Shown piece by piece: positions 15,471-24,401 of a DNA stretch of 45,590 bases. The position numbers and the translations under genes are program-made. This DNA is from an uncultured Mediterraneibacter sp. (lineage in GTDB: Bacteria; Bacillota; Clostridia; Lachnospirales; Lachnospiraceae): NCBI GenBank assembly GCA_944376695.1, contig CALWDM010000015.1, positions 1 to 45,590 on the forward strand, in the 5' to 3' direction. The notes below the pieces were generated by a model. That model worked only from the letters and a program-made list of their open reading frames with translations. It did no database searches and had not been told where the DNA came from. Position 1 is the stretch's first letter. Every line of letters begins with the position of its first letter.

Positions 15471-16661
15471 ATGGCAAGATTTATCTACCGGGCTATGGAT
15501 GAAAAAGGGTTCTACACCAACGGGGAGCACGAATGCACCTCAAAAAAAGAGCTGGAGCAGTTTTTAAACGCCAAAGGTCTTTTTCTGGTTTCCTGTTCCC
15601 AGCCCACAAAGTTTAAACTGCACACGGAAAAGATCAAGCTGAGGGATATCATTATCTTTTCCCGTCAGTTTTCTGTTCTCTCCAACGCGGGTATTTCGCA
15701 GGACGAGTGTATCCGCACGATCGCGGCGCACTCGGAGAAGGACAGCATGAGGAATATCCTCAACGAGATCGCGGAGGAGATGCAGCACGGAAAACCGCTT
15801 TCAGAGTGTATGGAAAAGCACGAGAAGGTGTTTAAATACTTTTTTATCTCTATGATGAAGGTCGGAGAGTTCAGCGGTGAGATCGACCGCGTGCTCAAAG
15901 ACGTGGCCGACTATTACGAGGACGAGGGAAAGCTTCAGTCCAAGATCCGCGGGGCGATCACTTACCCCATCATCCTGGGTGTGATGATCGTGGCCATCGT
16001 CATCTTTCTGATGAACGGCATCGTTCCCCAGTTCCAGGATATGTTCAGCTCCATGGGCGCGGATCTTCCGTTCATTACGCAGATGCTGATTGACGTCAGT
16101 GATTTCGTCCGGCAGAACGGACTGATCCTGGCTCTGCTCCTGGTGCTCTTTATCGTAGGGATCAGGTTCTATGTCAAGACGGAGAAGGGACGGTACCAGG
16201 TGGACCGGCTTATCATTTCCCTTCCGGTGATCAGCAAGGTGTACACAAAGGTCGTGACAGCCAGGTTTGCGCGTTCCATGAGTATCCTTTTAAACAGTGG
16301 AATCAGCCTGATGCAGTCCTTTGATATTATTGATTCCCTGATCTCAAACGGAGTCGTGCTGGAGAGATTCAAGGAGTGCAAGGAGAGCGTTTCCCTCGGG
16401 TACGCGTACTCCTCCTCTCTGGAGAAGATGAACTTTTTCCCGAGCATCCTTCTGAACATGGTTGCCGCGGGTGAGAAGGCGGGTTCTCTCGGAGAGGTCT
16501 TTGAGAAGACAAGCTCGTTTTTTGACGATGAGGCGGACCGGGAGATCGACACGATGATCAAGATGATCGAGCCTGTGATGCTTGTCATCGCGGGTGCGGT
16601 GATCGTGCTCGTCTTCCTGTCCATCATGCTTCCGATGTTTGATATGATCGGAAACGTATAG
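15471..16661 (+). CDS. pilC: Type IV pilus platform protein PilC
   Basis: The 396-residue integral membrane protein has two GspF/PilC domains (about 55-180 and 260-385) and three or four membrane helices, for example YPIILGVMIVAIVIFLMNGI near residue 164 and the last helix near 365-390. It couples PilB or PilT rotation to pilin insertion or removal. The conserved FSRQFSVLSNAGI motif near the N-terminus is typical. A GGAGGAG ribosome binding site lies 10 nt before the ATG, and the PilT gene ends 3 nt earlier. Confidence 0.92.
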   Translation: MARFIYRAMDEKGFYTNGEHECTSKKELEQFLNAKGLFLVSCSQPTKFKLHTEKIKLRDIIIFSRQFSVLSNAGISQDECIRTIAAHSEKDSMRNILNEIAEEMQHGKPLSECMEKHEKVFKYFFISMMKVGEFSGEIDRVLKDVADYYEDEGKLQSKIRGAITYPIILGVMIVAIVIFLMNGIVPQFQDMFSSMGADLPFITQMLIDVSDFVRQNGLILALLLVLFIVGIRFYVKTEKGRYQVDRLIISLPVISKVYTKVVTARFARSMSILLNSGISLMQSFDIIDSLISNGVVLERFKECKESVSLGYAYSSSLEKMNFFPSILLNMVAAGEKAGSLGEVFEKTSSFFDDEADREIDTMIKMIEPVMLVIAGAVIVLVFLSIMLPMFDMIGNV

Positions 16662-16674
16662 AGAGGAGAAGGTG

Positions 16675-17448
16675 ATGCAGAACGTACTTTTCTATGTGAT
16701 ACTGGCAGTGCTGGGACTGGTGCTCGGCTCCTTTTTGAACGTTGTCATTTGCCGCCTTCCCAGAAAGGAGAGCCTGGCGTTCCCGGCAAGCCACTGCGCG
16801 AGCTGCGGGCACAAGCTGTCTCCGGTTGATCTGATTCCTGTGATCAGCTGGAGCTTCCTGCGGGGAAAATGCAGATATTGCGGGGAGAAGATCTCTCTTC
16901 GCTATCCGCTGATCGAGCTTCTGACGGCGGCGCTGTTCGTCCTTACGGCGACGCGGGCGGGCAACAGGTGGGAGCTTGTGATCTCCCTGGTCACGGTGCT
17001 GTTTCTGATCCCCATTGCCGCCATTGATTTTCAGCACTACATTATACCGAACAAAATCCTTCTAACGCTTTTGCCGGTGGCTGTGGCGTCCGCGGTCTTA
17101 CAGATCGTAAGCCCGGAGCAGGTGAGCCTGTTCTATGACGGCGCGGGAGCGTTCCGCCCTCTGCTGGGCGCTGTGGCCGCTTCGGGGATCCTCTTTCTCA
17201 TCGCCCTTCTGGGATATTACCTGAACGGCCGGGATGAGGTCATGGGGATGGGCGACATTAAGCTGCTCGTTCTCCTGGGAGCGCTGTGCGGGGCGAAAAA
17301 GATCCTTCTGGTCCTGCTCTGCGCGGTGCTTCTCGCCGGAGCTGCCTCTATCGTGATGCTTGTCACGCGGAAAAAAGGGAGAAAAGATAAAATCGCTTTC
17401 GGGCCCTATATCATTTTGTCGTTTTATGTGATAGTATATTGGTTGTAG
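16675..17448 (+). CDS. pilD: Prepilin peptidase PilD
   Basis: This 257-residue bifunctional leader peptidase and N-methyltransferase should process all pilins of the cluster. The N-terminal cytoplasmic loop carries two CxxC pairs (CASC, CRYC) that bind zinc. The catalytic aspartates are in AAIDFQHYIIP and MGMGDIKLL (the GxGD motif). About eight hydrophobic helices are visible. ATG 16675 is chosen because AGGAG is 6 nt upstream; a GTG one codon earlier is possible. It is the only such enzyme in the window. Confidence 0.93.
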   Translation: MQNVLFYVILAVLGLVLGSFLNVVICRLPRKESLAFPASHCASCGHKLSPVDLIPVISWSFLRGKCRYCGEKISLRYPLIELLTAALFVLTATRAGNRWELVISLVTVLFLIPIAAIDFQHYIIPNKILLTLLPVAVASAVLQIVSPEQVSLFYDGAGAFRPLLGAVAASGILFLIALLGYYLNGRDEVMGMGDIKLLVLLGALCGAKKILLVLLCAVLLAGAASIVMLVTRKKGRKDKIAFGPYIILSFYVIVYWL

Positions 17449-17465
17449 AGACAGGAGGGATAAAT

Positions 17466-18107
17466 ATGAGAAAGAAAGCGGCGATCCTGCTCCTTTGCCT
17501 GACATGGAGTCTGACAGGCTGCAATGCGGCGGCCACAGAGGACCCGGATCTGGCGGAGATCATTGAAAAAATGGAAGTGACGGACACTGCGTCCGGGGAC
17601 GGCGGGGCGCAGGACAGCGCGTCCGACGCCGGAGAGACCGGAACCGGGATCAGCGGATACCCTTCTCTGGAGGGGAAGGAGACCGCCTTTACAGTGAAAT
17701 CCTTCTCCGATGTGTTTGCCAGCATCGAGCAGAAGGAAAACCGGCTGTACTATATCGGATTCCCCGGATGCGACTGGTGCCAGAGTATGGTGGCGATCCT
17801 GAATGAAGCGGCCCTGGAGGCCGGTAAGGAAATCTGGTATGTGCCGCTGCGCGATGAGCAGGGAAACGAGGTATATGAGATGGAGGACAGGGAGAGATTC
17901 GTTGAGTTTGCGCAGGAACATCTCGATACGAACGACGAGGGGGAACCGACTCTGTTTTCTCCGTACGTATTTGTGCTGAAGGACGGGGAGATCATAGATT
18001 CCCGCGTCGGCACGCTGGAGGATCACAAGCTGGAGGAAGGCATGACTGCAGAGCAGGAGCAGGAATTACTTGATATTTATAAGGCCATGTTTCAGGAAGT
18101 GGAATGA
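17466..18107 (+). CDS. Lipoprotein with thioredoxin-like CxxC domain
   Basis: The 213-residue precursor has a lipoprotein signal (MRKKAAILLLCLTW then lipobox LTGC), an acidic Gly/Ser/Asp-rich linker (about 45-65), and a thioredoxin-fold domain with YYIGFPGCDWCQSM, where CDWC is the redox motif. It resembles bacteriocin-accessory (PedC/BrcD-like) thioredoxins. It would be tethered outside the membrane. GGAGGGATAAAT precedes ATG 17466, and the next gene overlaps its stop by 4 nt, so it belongs to the pilus operon. Because several pilins in the operon have paired cysteines, a role in making, isomerising or reducing pilin disulfides is a reasonable inference. Confidence 0.75.
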   Translation: MRKKAAILLLCLTWSLTGCNAAATEDPDLAEIIEKMEVTDTASGDGGAQDSASDAGETGTGISGYPSLEGKETAFTVKSFSDVFASIEQKENRLYYIGFPGCDWCQSMVAILNEAALEAGKEIWYVPLRDEQGNEVYEMEDRERFVEFAQEHLDTNDEGEPTLFSPYVFVLKDGEIIDSRVGTLEDHKLEEGMTAEQEQELLDIYKAMFQEVE

Positions 18108-19474
18108 TCCTCACACTTGAGAGAATCATGCGGGTTTTGAATGTTCCCCTTTTAATATTTATCGCTCTTTTATTTACCCGCTTTCAGGTTATCTTTACAG
18201 ATAAAGATGAAAAGCGGCGCAGCTCTTTCGCGGCGATCCTCGTGATCGCCGTGCTGATCAGCCTGAGCTACGGAAGCTTTTCGGGCGGGTTTGTATCGTA
18301 CGTCCTGATCACGGAGCTTCTGGCAGTGATCCTGATGGGGCTTTTCCACACGGGATTTCTGGATACCCATTTTCTGCTCGGGAAGTGGGCGATGTATCTG
18401 CTGATTATAAAAAACGTGCTGTACTGTCTGGCCTCCGTCTTTACGGACCGCAGCATTGCCGCGCTGAGGGCTTCGCCTGGAATACGGCAGAATATCAGCT
18501 TTTTTGTTTATCTGTTCGGAGTGGCGGCGTTCCTTCTGCTGCAGAGGATCTATCCCAGGGCGAGGGTGCGCAAGCTTCTGAACAACCGGAACGCAGTGAA
18601 GATCCTTGTGCTGATCGAGTACGGATTCTCCTTTGTCTGCGTGATCTTTCTGGAGTATCTGCTGACGGACGTCTCTTACGAGAGGGAGTACCTTTACCAC
18701 ATTCTGACTCTGTTGATCGGCGGAGGGCTGTATTCCGCAGTCTTTTACATGTTTGTGTTTTTCCAGGAGCGGGATGAGGAAAAGGAGCGGGCGGAGAAGC
18801 TGGAACTGCTGCACAAGAGAAGCAGAGAGTATTATGAACAGGAGCTGCAGGGGATGCAGGAGCTGCGCAGGGCGCGCCATGATTACAGAAATCAGCTCTT
18901 TATTATCCGGTGTCTGCTGGAGGAAGGAGATATCGGCAAGGCCAGAGAGTATGTGGCCGGACAGGAGGAGCAGACCCAGCGCGTGGACAGCGGGACGCTG
19001 TGCAACTGGAAAATTTTAAATTATATTCTTGCCAGGGAGAAGACTTACCTGGAGGAGAGGGGCGTTCGATGCCAGATCGCGCTCTGGATACCGGATATCC
19101 AGGTGAAGGAGGAGGATTTGTATCTTGTTTTTCTGAATCTTTTACATAACTGCCGGGAGGCGCTGCTGCGCCAGGACGGGGCGGAGGAGAGGTATCTGGA
19201 AATATGGGGCGAAGAAGAGCCCGCCGAAACCGGGGAGGGGTCTGAAAGATTCGCCATTTATCTGGAAAATTCGTTTTCCGGAGAGATCCTGCTCAATGAC
19301 AGGAAGGAAATCATGTCGGTAAAAGACGATAAAGTGAACCACGGACTCGGGCTTAAGATCGTCCGGTCGATCCTGGAACAGAACGGGGGGACCGCGGAAT
19401 ATCGCTTTGACCGGGAGGAAAAGTATTTTCTGGTAAAACTGACGCTTGAGGAGGGAGCCGGGAATGGAAGCTGA
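18104..19474 (+). CDS. AgrC-like sensor histidine kinase (GHKL)
   Basis: The 456-residue kinase has about six membrane helices in the first 215 residues, a coiled linker, the phosphoacceptor motif RHDYRNQL (His near residue 259), and a GHKL ATPase domain with NLLHNCREAL (N box) and HGLGLKIVRSILEQNGG (G box). This is the class-10 architecture of AgrC, ComD and VirS, which sense peptides and partner LytTR regulators. No AgrB/AgrD genes lie nearby, so the signal is unknown. It overlaps the lipoprotein gene by 4 nt. Its probable partner is the LytTR regulator at 24402, separated from it by two genes. Confidence 0.88.
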   Translation: MILTLERIMRVLNVPLLIFIALLFTRFQVIFTDKDEKRRSSFAAILVIAVLISLSYGSFSGGFVSYVLITELLAVILMGLFHTGFLDTHFLLGKWAMYLLIIKNVLYCLASVFTDRSIAALRASPGIRQNISFFVYLFGVAAFLLLQRIYPRARVRKLLNNRNAVKILVLIEYGFSFVCVIFLEYLLTDVSYEREYLYHILTLLIGGGLYSAVFYMFVFFQERDEEKERAEKLELLHKRSREYYEQELQGMQELRRARHDYRNQLFIIRCLLEEGDIGKAREYVAGQEEQTQRVDSGTLCNWKILNYILAREKTYLEERGVRCQIALWIPDIQVKEEDLYLVFLNLLHNCREALLRQDGAEERYLEIWGEEEPAETGEGSERFAIYLENSFSGEILLNDRKEIMSVKDDKVNHGLGLKIVRSILEQNGGTAEYRFDREEKYFLVKLTLEEGAGNGS

Positions 19475-21452
19475 GAATTTTTTTCTGAAATCCAACGCTT
19501 ACTTCAGAGAACTGAGAGAGATACGCAGCCTTAAGGAGAATATCGGAGAGGAAGTCTGTACTTATCCTTTTTCGTGGCAGGAGCTGCGCTGCGGCAGGCT
19601 GACGGATACCGCGCGCTGGCGGGAATGGTTTGATGCGAAAGGCGCCCGGGCTTTTCAGGGGATCCTGATCCTTCTGACGATCAGAGAACCGGCGTGTCTG
19701 TGCATCCCGGCGTGGATCGACTGCGGCGGCGCGTTTATACACGGCGGGGATTACCGGACCCTTCCCTGGGTCAGAGGAGGCGGAGGGGACAGCGAGCTCT
19801 GCGCCAGGGCGGAAGCGTTTCTGGAAGCGCACCTGCAGGATTTTCTGGATACGAGAGAGTGGCGGCAGTTTTTTAAGCTGTGCGTGCAGCTTCTGGAGGA
19901 CCTGAGTCTGGGAGAGGAGTGGAAGGAGCGCATCGTCTGCCGCGAGCTGTCTGACCAGCAGGCGACGGTGCAGGAGCGCTTTTACGATACGATCTTACAC
20001 GAGGATAACAGCAGTCGGCTGTACCGCAATCTGTTTTCCAGGCTGGAGACCGCGGGGAAGCAGGCTTCCCTGGAGTATGAGAGCGAGCTGCGAAGCCAGC
20101 TTCAGCTCTGCCGGCAGGACCAGGTGCAGGACGCGCTGCTGGAGGAGTACACAGACAGGGTCAGGCAGATGAAGCGCGCTCCGCTCATCGCGGTGACGGG
20201 ACGGGACGAGTCCCGGGTGAGAGAGCAGATCCTTCCTTTCTGGGAGGAGGTGCTCGCAGGCGGACGGTATTTTTACAACGGCTCCTCTGCTCTGATGCTG
20301 TCGGAGGAAGAGGAGGAGGACGGAAAGAACTGGTACCGCCTGCTTGACAAAGCCGGGGAGGAAGCCGGCCAGTTTCAGGAAAAGATGAACCAGCTTCTGA
20401 GCGAAGTGCACGGCAGCATCCTGGAGACAGGGGAACTGCTGAAGCGCCGGGTGCAGGAGACTGAGCTCCGCCTGCAGAAGATGCAGAAGAGCCTGAAAAA
20501 GAGGAACCGGGAGATCGACCGGCTGGCGAGCCGCAAAAGCGAGTGGATCGTCTTTCTCGATTCGGTATCCGGAGGGAGATACCGGCTGGCCATCTGGCAG
20601 AACCGGCTTGCGAAAAAGGTGGAGGGATTCTGCGGGGAGCAGGATCTGCCGGTGCTTGGCGGCAACAGAAATGTGGAAGAGATCGTGGGGCTCTACGACA
20701 GCTTTATTAAAAAAAAGCTGACGGAGCTCCGTCAGCGAAACGATATCTATAATGAGCAAAAAGAAAAAAACAATCAGGATAAACGACGGATCGCTCTCCT
20801 GGAGACAGGCGTCGCCTCCCTGAGCAAAATGGTGGAGATATGCATGGGGAAGGCGGAGCGCGACTCCGTGGACTGGGAGGAGCTGGAGACAGCGACTCCG
20901 GAACGGCTCGCGGAGGTTCTGGGGGACGTGCGCCGGAGATTTCAGATCAGGACGGCCTGGACGGCTCTGCGCTGCTGCGGGGAATCCGCAGAAGACAGTC
21001 GGGAACCCGCAGGAGAAGAGCAGGAGTACGCAGGAGACGGCGCAGGATCCGCATCAGACAGTCAGGAATCTGCAGCAGACGGGCAGAAGTCCGCAGGAGA
21101 CGGCGCGGGGGAGGGCTCAGGGCTGCTCCTCTGCGGCTTTGAGGAGCTGTTCAGGAGGTATTACCGGGGAGAGCAGGAGATCGACTCTCTGGATCTTCTG
21201 ATCGTTCTGGACGCGGACAGTATCCCGGCGGAGGACGGAATTTTACTTGCAAATTTCGCCAAACGCATGATCCTGCTCAGAGGGGACGGGACCTGGAAAG
21301 GGGGTGGGAACAATGGCATACGCAGATTATTAACACAAAAGCATGAAATAGGAGAAATGCAGCAAAAGGTGTACTGCCGGACGGAAACATTATGGGATAT
21401 GGCGAATGAAGTCTTATCCGGCCAGATACACCAGGAAAGGAGGAGTCTATGA
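19464..21452 (+). CDS. Unrecognised 662-aa cytoplasmic protein with vestigial SF1-helicase features
   Basis: No signal peptide or membrane segment is seen. About residues 240-260 read PLIAVTGRDESRVREQIL, placed like a P-loop but without GK(S/T). About residues 300-440 form a long coiled coil (ELRLQKMQKSLKKRNREIDR). A Ser/Glu/Gly-rich repeat linker covers about 520-560. Near 580-610 the text DLLIVLDADSIPAEDGILLA followed by KRMILLRGD resembles the DEAS motif and following GD of Upf1/Dna2-like SF1 helicases. The second RecA domain is missing. It could be a degenerate helicase used as a scaffold, or the likeness may be chance. Start ATG 19464 has GAGGAGGGAG upstream and overlaps the kinase gene by 11 nt; it also overlaps the adhesin gene by 4 nt, so it is an integral operon member. 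Confidence 0.6.
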   Translation: MEAENFFLKSNAYFRELREIRSLKENIGEEVCTYPFSWQELRCGRLTDTARWREWFDAKGARAFQGILILLTIREPACLCIPAWIDCGGAFIHGGDYRTLPWVRGGGGDSELCARAEAFLEAHLQDFLDTREWRQFFKLCVQLLEDLSLGEEWKERIVCRELSDQQATVQERFYDTILHEDNSSRLYRNLFSRLETAGKQASLEYESELRSQLQLCRQDQVQDALLEEYTDRVRQMKRAPLIAVTGRDESRVREQILPFWEEVLAGGRYFYNGSSALMLSEEEEEDGKNWYRLLDKAGEEAGQFQEKMNQLLSEVHGSILETGELLKRRVQETELRLQKMQKSLKKRNREIDRLASRKSEWIVFLDSVSGGRYRLAIWQNRLAKKVEGFCGEQDLPVLGGNRNVEEIVGLYDSFIKKKLTELRQRNDIYNEQKEKNNQDKRRIALLETGVASLSKMVEICMGKAERDSVDWEELETATPERLAEVLGDVRRRFQIRTAWTALRCCGESAEDSREPAGEEQEYAGDGAGSASDSQESAADGQKSAGDGAGEGSGLLLCGFEELFRRYYRGEQEIDSLDLLIVLDADSIPAEDGILLANFAKRMILLRGDGTWKGGGNNGIRRLLTQKHEIGEMQQKVYCRTETLWDMANEVLSGQIHQERRSL

Positions 21453-24292
21453 AGAGATTCAAATCAGAGAAGGCCTTTACCCTGGTCGAAATGTCAGTGG
21501 TGCTCTCGGTTGTTGCTCTAATCGGGTCTCTGTTAGTAGGAGGCGTTGTTACGGTAAATAACAACAGAGTGTCAGCGGATGTTTTGGAATTCTTTGACAA
21601 AGAAATTGAAGAGGCAAATGAAAACTTTAAGTTGGAACCCCAAAAAGTTCTTAAGCAAGCCATAGACCGGCCGGAGCCATATCTAAGCATGAGCTATTCT
21701 ACTTTGGGAAACCAAACTCCCGGTTTTCAGTATACGGGATATTATGCGGAAGATCTGACTCCACAGAGCGGATCCACCACTGGTCTTGCAAAGTATCAGC
21801 TTATCGTTCGTTTTGAGCAGGAATTCGAAACGGCAGCAAGCAAGGCGAACGAGGTAGAAGGATTCTCCAGGAATATACTTTCTTTTCATATGAAGGCCAT
21901 GGTTGTGGAACTGGTAGGCGAGGGAACAAACCAGAAATATGATTATGATAATCCTATGCTTGAACGTGTGTATAGAGGGATCTCGGTAGATGTTGACGAG
22001 GTAGACCTGAATAAGGAGAAAGATATTACCGTAACTTATAATATCAAAAACGAAGATCAGAATGCGGTGATTAGTAACCTGTCTACCGGTACTAATGCTG
22101 AGAATACACTGGAAGTAAAGTTCGCTAAAGGCGATCATTTCTATTCCCAGAAGGTAACTGCGGCATCAGAAAATGGCAAAGCATTTGTCGGCTGGGCTGA
22201 GAATCCTACCTCAAGGGATATCATTCCTGCAGGACAGAAAATCACCGGAGATATGACGGTATATGCTGTGTTTTCCGAGTATCGGCTGGAGTTCCAGCTA
22301 GCGGAAGGGCAGCAGTTTAGTACATCCGTGATTCCGTATCCGGATAACAAGAAAAATTTTTATATTGAGAGGGAGTTTTCTGATTTCCCGGAAGACGGAA
22401 CAACGATAGGTGATATACCAGAGACAGTTGAAGACAAATGGATTGTAGAGAAACTGTTAGATGAAGATACGGCGGGACAGGTCCTTCAGGTAGGATATAC
22501 TTTCACGGGATGGCGCAACGCAGTGACCAAGCAGCCGGTAAGTGAGAGTCTGGGCGGTCAGGGATTAGCGACTGCATTGACAAAGGAGGATCCGTATTTA
22601 CAGCTTGAAGCAGTTATGGAGAAGCTTGATAAGGCTGACAAAATCCAGGCATTGGAGCTGAGTCTTGATTTGACCAATTATCAGGTAGGAGACAGAAAGT
22701 TTTTCGTATATGGCATCACGGATCTGGAATATGCATTTAGCTATGATACCAGCAAAGACACGCTAATATTAGAACAGAAAGAATATAATACTTGGAATGG
22801 AGAGAAGGAACTGATTCATACAGAAGAGTTCGTACTCGGAGAAGACAGCTGTCTGAGCATTGTCGGTGAGAATAATGCAAAATTGACTGATTTTAAGGCT
22901 TATATTCAAGACCTAATGGAGGAAGGACTGTACATACAGCTAGATCGCATTAGTTTGACTGTTAATGCTCCGAAATTCGACAGTTCCACCTATCGTGACG
23001 CTACTGGAAACGTTGAAAAAGATACGGTCTATCTGGCGGATACAAATGTGATAGCAAAAGATGACCAACTGGCATCTTTAGATGCATCTGCTTTTCAGGA
23101 GTCTGAGAAAATGAAGTATCAGACAATGGCTTTGGACGAACAGGTGACAGAGCTTCCTTTGGATGAAGCAAGTTATGATGCTTTAAATGAAGATCTGCTA
23201 TCATGGCATGCAGAAGACACAAACAATCGAGGACAGGTGGAAGTTCTCAATATGGCAGGGGCGATTGAACTTGGCAATGGAAACGATAATGGCGTGTATA
23301 CGACCAAATATGACAAGGAGGTTTCCACCACTAAAGAAGAGTTGATTGGCTCCAGGGAAATCAGCTTCCAGGTGGTTGTTCCGCTGAGCCTGGTGGATGG
23401 TGGGGCATATAAGCCGGGTGAAGATAATTTTGTACTTAGGGTTCGACAGAGGGTGGATGAGGACGGTTACATCCGTCTGCAGATAAGAGGAAAATCAAAG
23501 CCGCTCTACAGTGGTCAGGAATGGATCGAATTGTATACTGCTGTCAACGAGCACTGGGAGAACGTTAATACAGGAATCCCATACAAAGAAACCTACACCG
23601 ACAGTAACGGCACATACACAGTCTATAATCGAATTTCAACTGTGGAGGTTATAGGAGATATTCCTCAAAGTTTATATACTGTGGAATCTGATGTCGCAAT
23701 TGTGGAGGGAAATGGTCCCACGGCAGATGGATGGTTTCCGAAAGAGACCGGATTAAACGAAGTATATAATGATGCTAAAATTCAAGCAGTGAAAGTAGAG
23801 TCGCAGGGTGCTCTTGGAGAAAAGAAGATGGAGTCGGGGTATTGCAAGAATGTTAATCGACCGTATTGTCAACCTCACGATCCGGGCGGCATGCACCTGC
23901 AGCTAAACCAGGGACTTTATACTGTAAGACCTGTTCCATTAACCAATTGGCAGTATGATGATGCGATTTACATTTTGAGTAGTTCATTTGACAAGAATAT
24001 AAATCAATCAGATATAAACAACGGCAAAATTCCATATGTGGCTTATAGTGGTACTAAGTATTGGGAAGATTTTGCTTTTAAAGCCGGGTTAAAGAATAAT
24101 TTTGTTAAGAAGGGAGGCAACGAAGCTACGTTTGAAAAGATATGGACGGGAAATGCGAGTAATCAGATCATGATTGGAAGCTACGCTACCCATAGAAGTA
24201 CTGGAAAAGTACATATGACTCACTACTCTTTCAACAACGAAAAGGGAGGGGTTATGTATACTAGCTTACCGAAGTACTTTGAGTGCAGATAA
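21449..24292 (+). CDS. Giant prepilin-like adhesin with InlB/Listeria-Bacteroides-type repeats
   Basis: The 947-residue protein begins with a type IV prepilin N-terminus, MKRFKSEKA then FTLVEMSVVLSVVALIGSLL, with Glu5. Position -1 is Ala instead of Gly. The body has at least two Listeria-Bacteroides-type beta repeats ending in F.GW and DMTVYAVF (around residues 200-275), a second near YTFTGWRNAV (about 350), and then unrecognised beta-rich sequence. The C-terminal region has a few cysteines. It is 5-6 times longer than the other pilins and probably caps the fibre as an adhesin. GGAGGAG precedes its ATG and it overlaps the preceding gene. It is clearly more AT-rich than the machinery genes, pointing to exchange of this gene. 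Confidence 0.7.
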   Translation: MKRFKSEKAFTLVEMSVVLSVVALIGSLLVGGVVTVNNNRVSADVLEFFDKEIEEANENFKLEPQKVLKQAIDRPEPYLSMSYSTLGNQTPGFQYTGYYAEDLTPQSGSTTGLAKYQLIVRFEQEFETAASKANEVEGFSRNILSFHMKAMVVELVGEGTNQKYDYDNPMLERVYRGISVDVDEVDLNKEKDITVTYNIKNEDQNAVISNLSTGTNAENTLEVKFAKGDHFYSQKVTAASENGKAFVGWAENPTSRDIIPAGQKITGDMTVYAVFSEYRLEFQLAEGQQFSTSVIPYPDNKKNFYIEREFSDFPEDGTTIGDIPETVEDKWIVEKLLDEDTAGQVLQVGYTFTGWRNAVTKQPVSESLGGQGLATALTKEDPYLQLEAVMEKLDKADKIQALELSLDLTNYQVGDRKFFVYGITDLEYAFSYDTSKDTLILEQKEYNTWNGEKELIHTEEFVLGEDSCLSIVGENNAKLTDFKAYIQDLMEEGLYIQLDRISLTVNAPKFDSSTYRDATGNVEKDTVYLADTNVIAKDDQLASLDASAFQESEKMKYQTMALDEQVTELPLDEASYDALNEDLLSWHAEDTNNRGQVEVLNMAGAIELGNGNDNGVYTTKYDKEVSTTKEELIGSREISFQVVVPLSLVDGGAYKPGEDNFVLRVRQRVDEDGYIRLQIRGKSKPLYSGQEWIELYTAVNEHWENVNTGIPYKETYTDSNGTYTVYNRISTVEVIGDIPQSLYTVESDVAIVEGNGPTADGWFPKETGLNEVYNDAKIQAVKVESQGALGEKKMESGYCKNVNRPYCQPHDPGGMHLQLNQGLYTVRPVPLTNWQYDDAIYILSSSFDKNINQSDINNGKIPYVAYSGTKYWEDFAFKAGLKNNFVKKGGNEATFEKIWTGNASNQIMIGSYATHRSTGKVHMTHYSFNNEKGGVMYTSLPKYFECR

Positions 24293-24306
24293 CACATAAT
24301 ATAGTA

Positions 24307-24347
24307 CACGCATTTTCCCCAAAATCAAGTTTTGGGGAAAATGCGTG
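24307..24347. terminator. 18-bp perfect hairpin closing the pilus operon
   Basis: CACGCATTTTCCCCAAAA (24307-24324) pairs perfectly with 24330-24347 around the loop TCAAG. No T-tract follows, so it may act as a processing or stabilising hairpin rather than a classical terminator. Its core CCCCAAAA/TTTTGGGG is the same octamer pair found in the major pilin leader. Confidence 0.55.
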
Positions 24348-24401
24348 GCAAAATAACTAAAATCAGGAAATCTTTAGAAAGTAAGATTTTAGGAGGATAA
24401 A

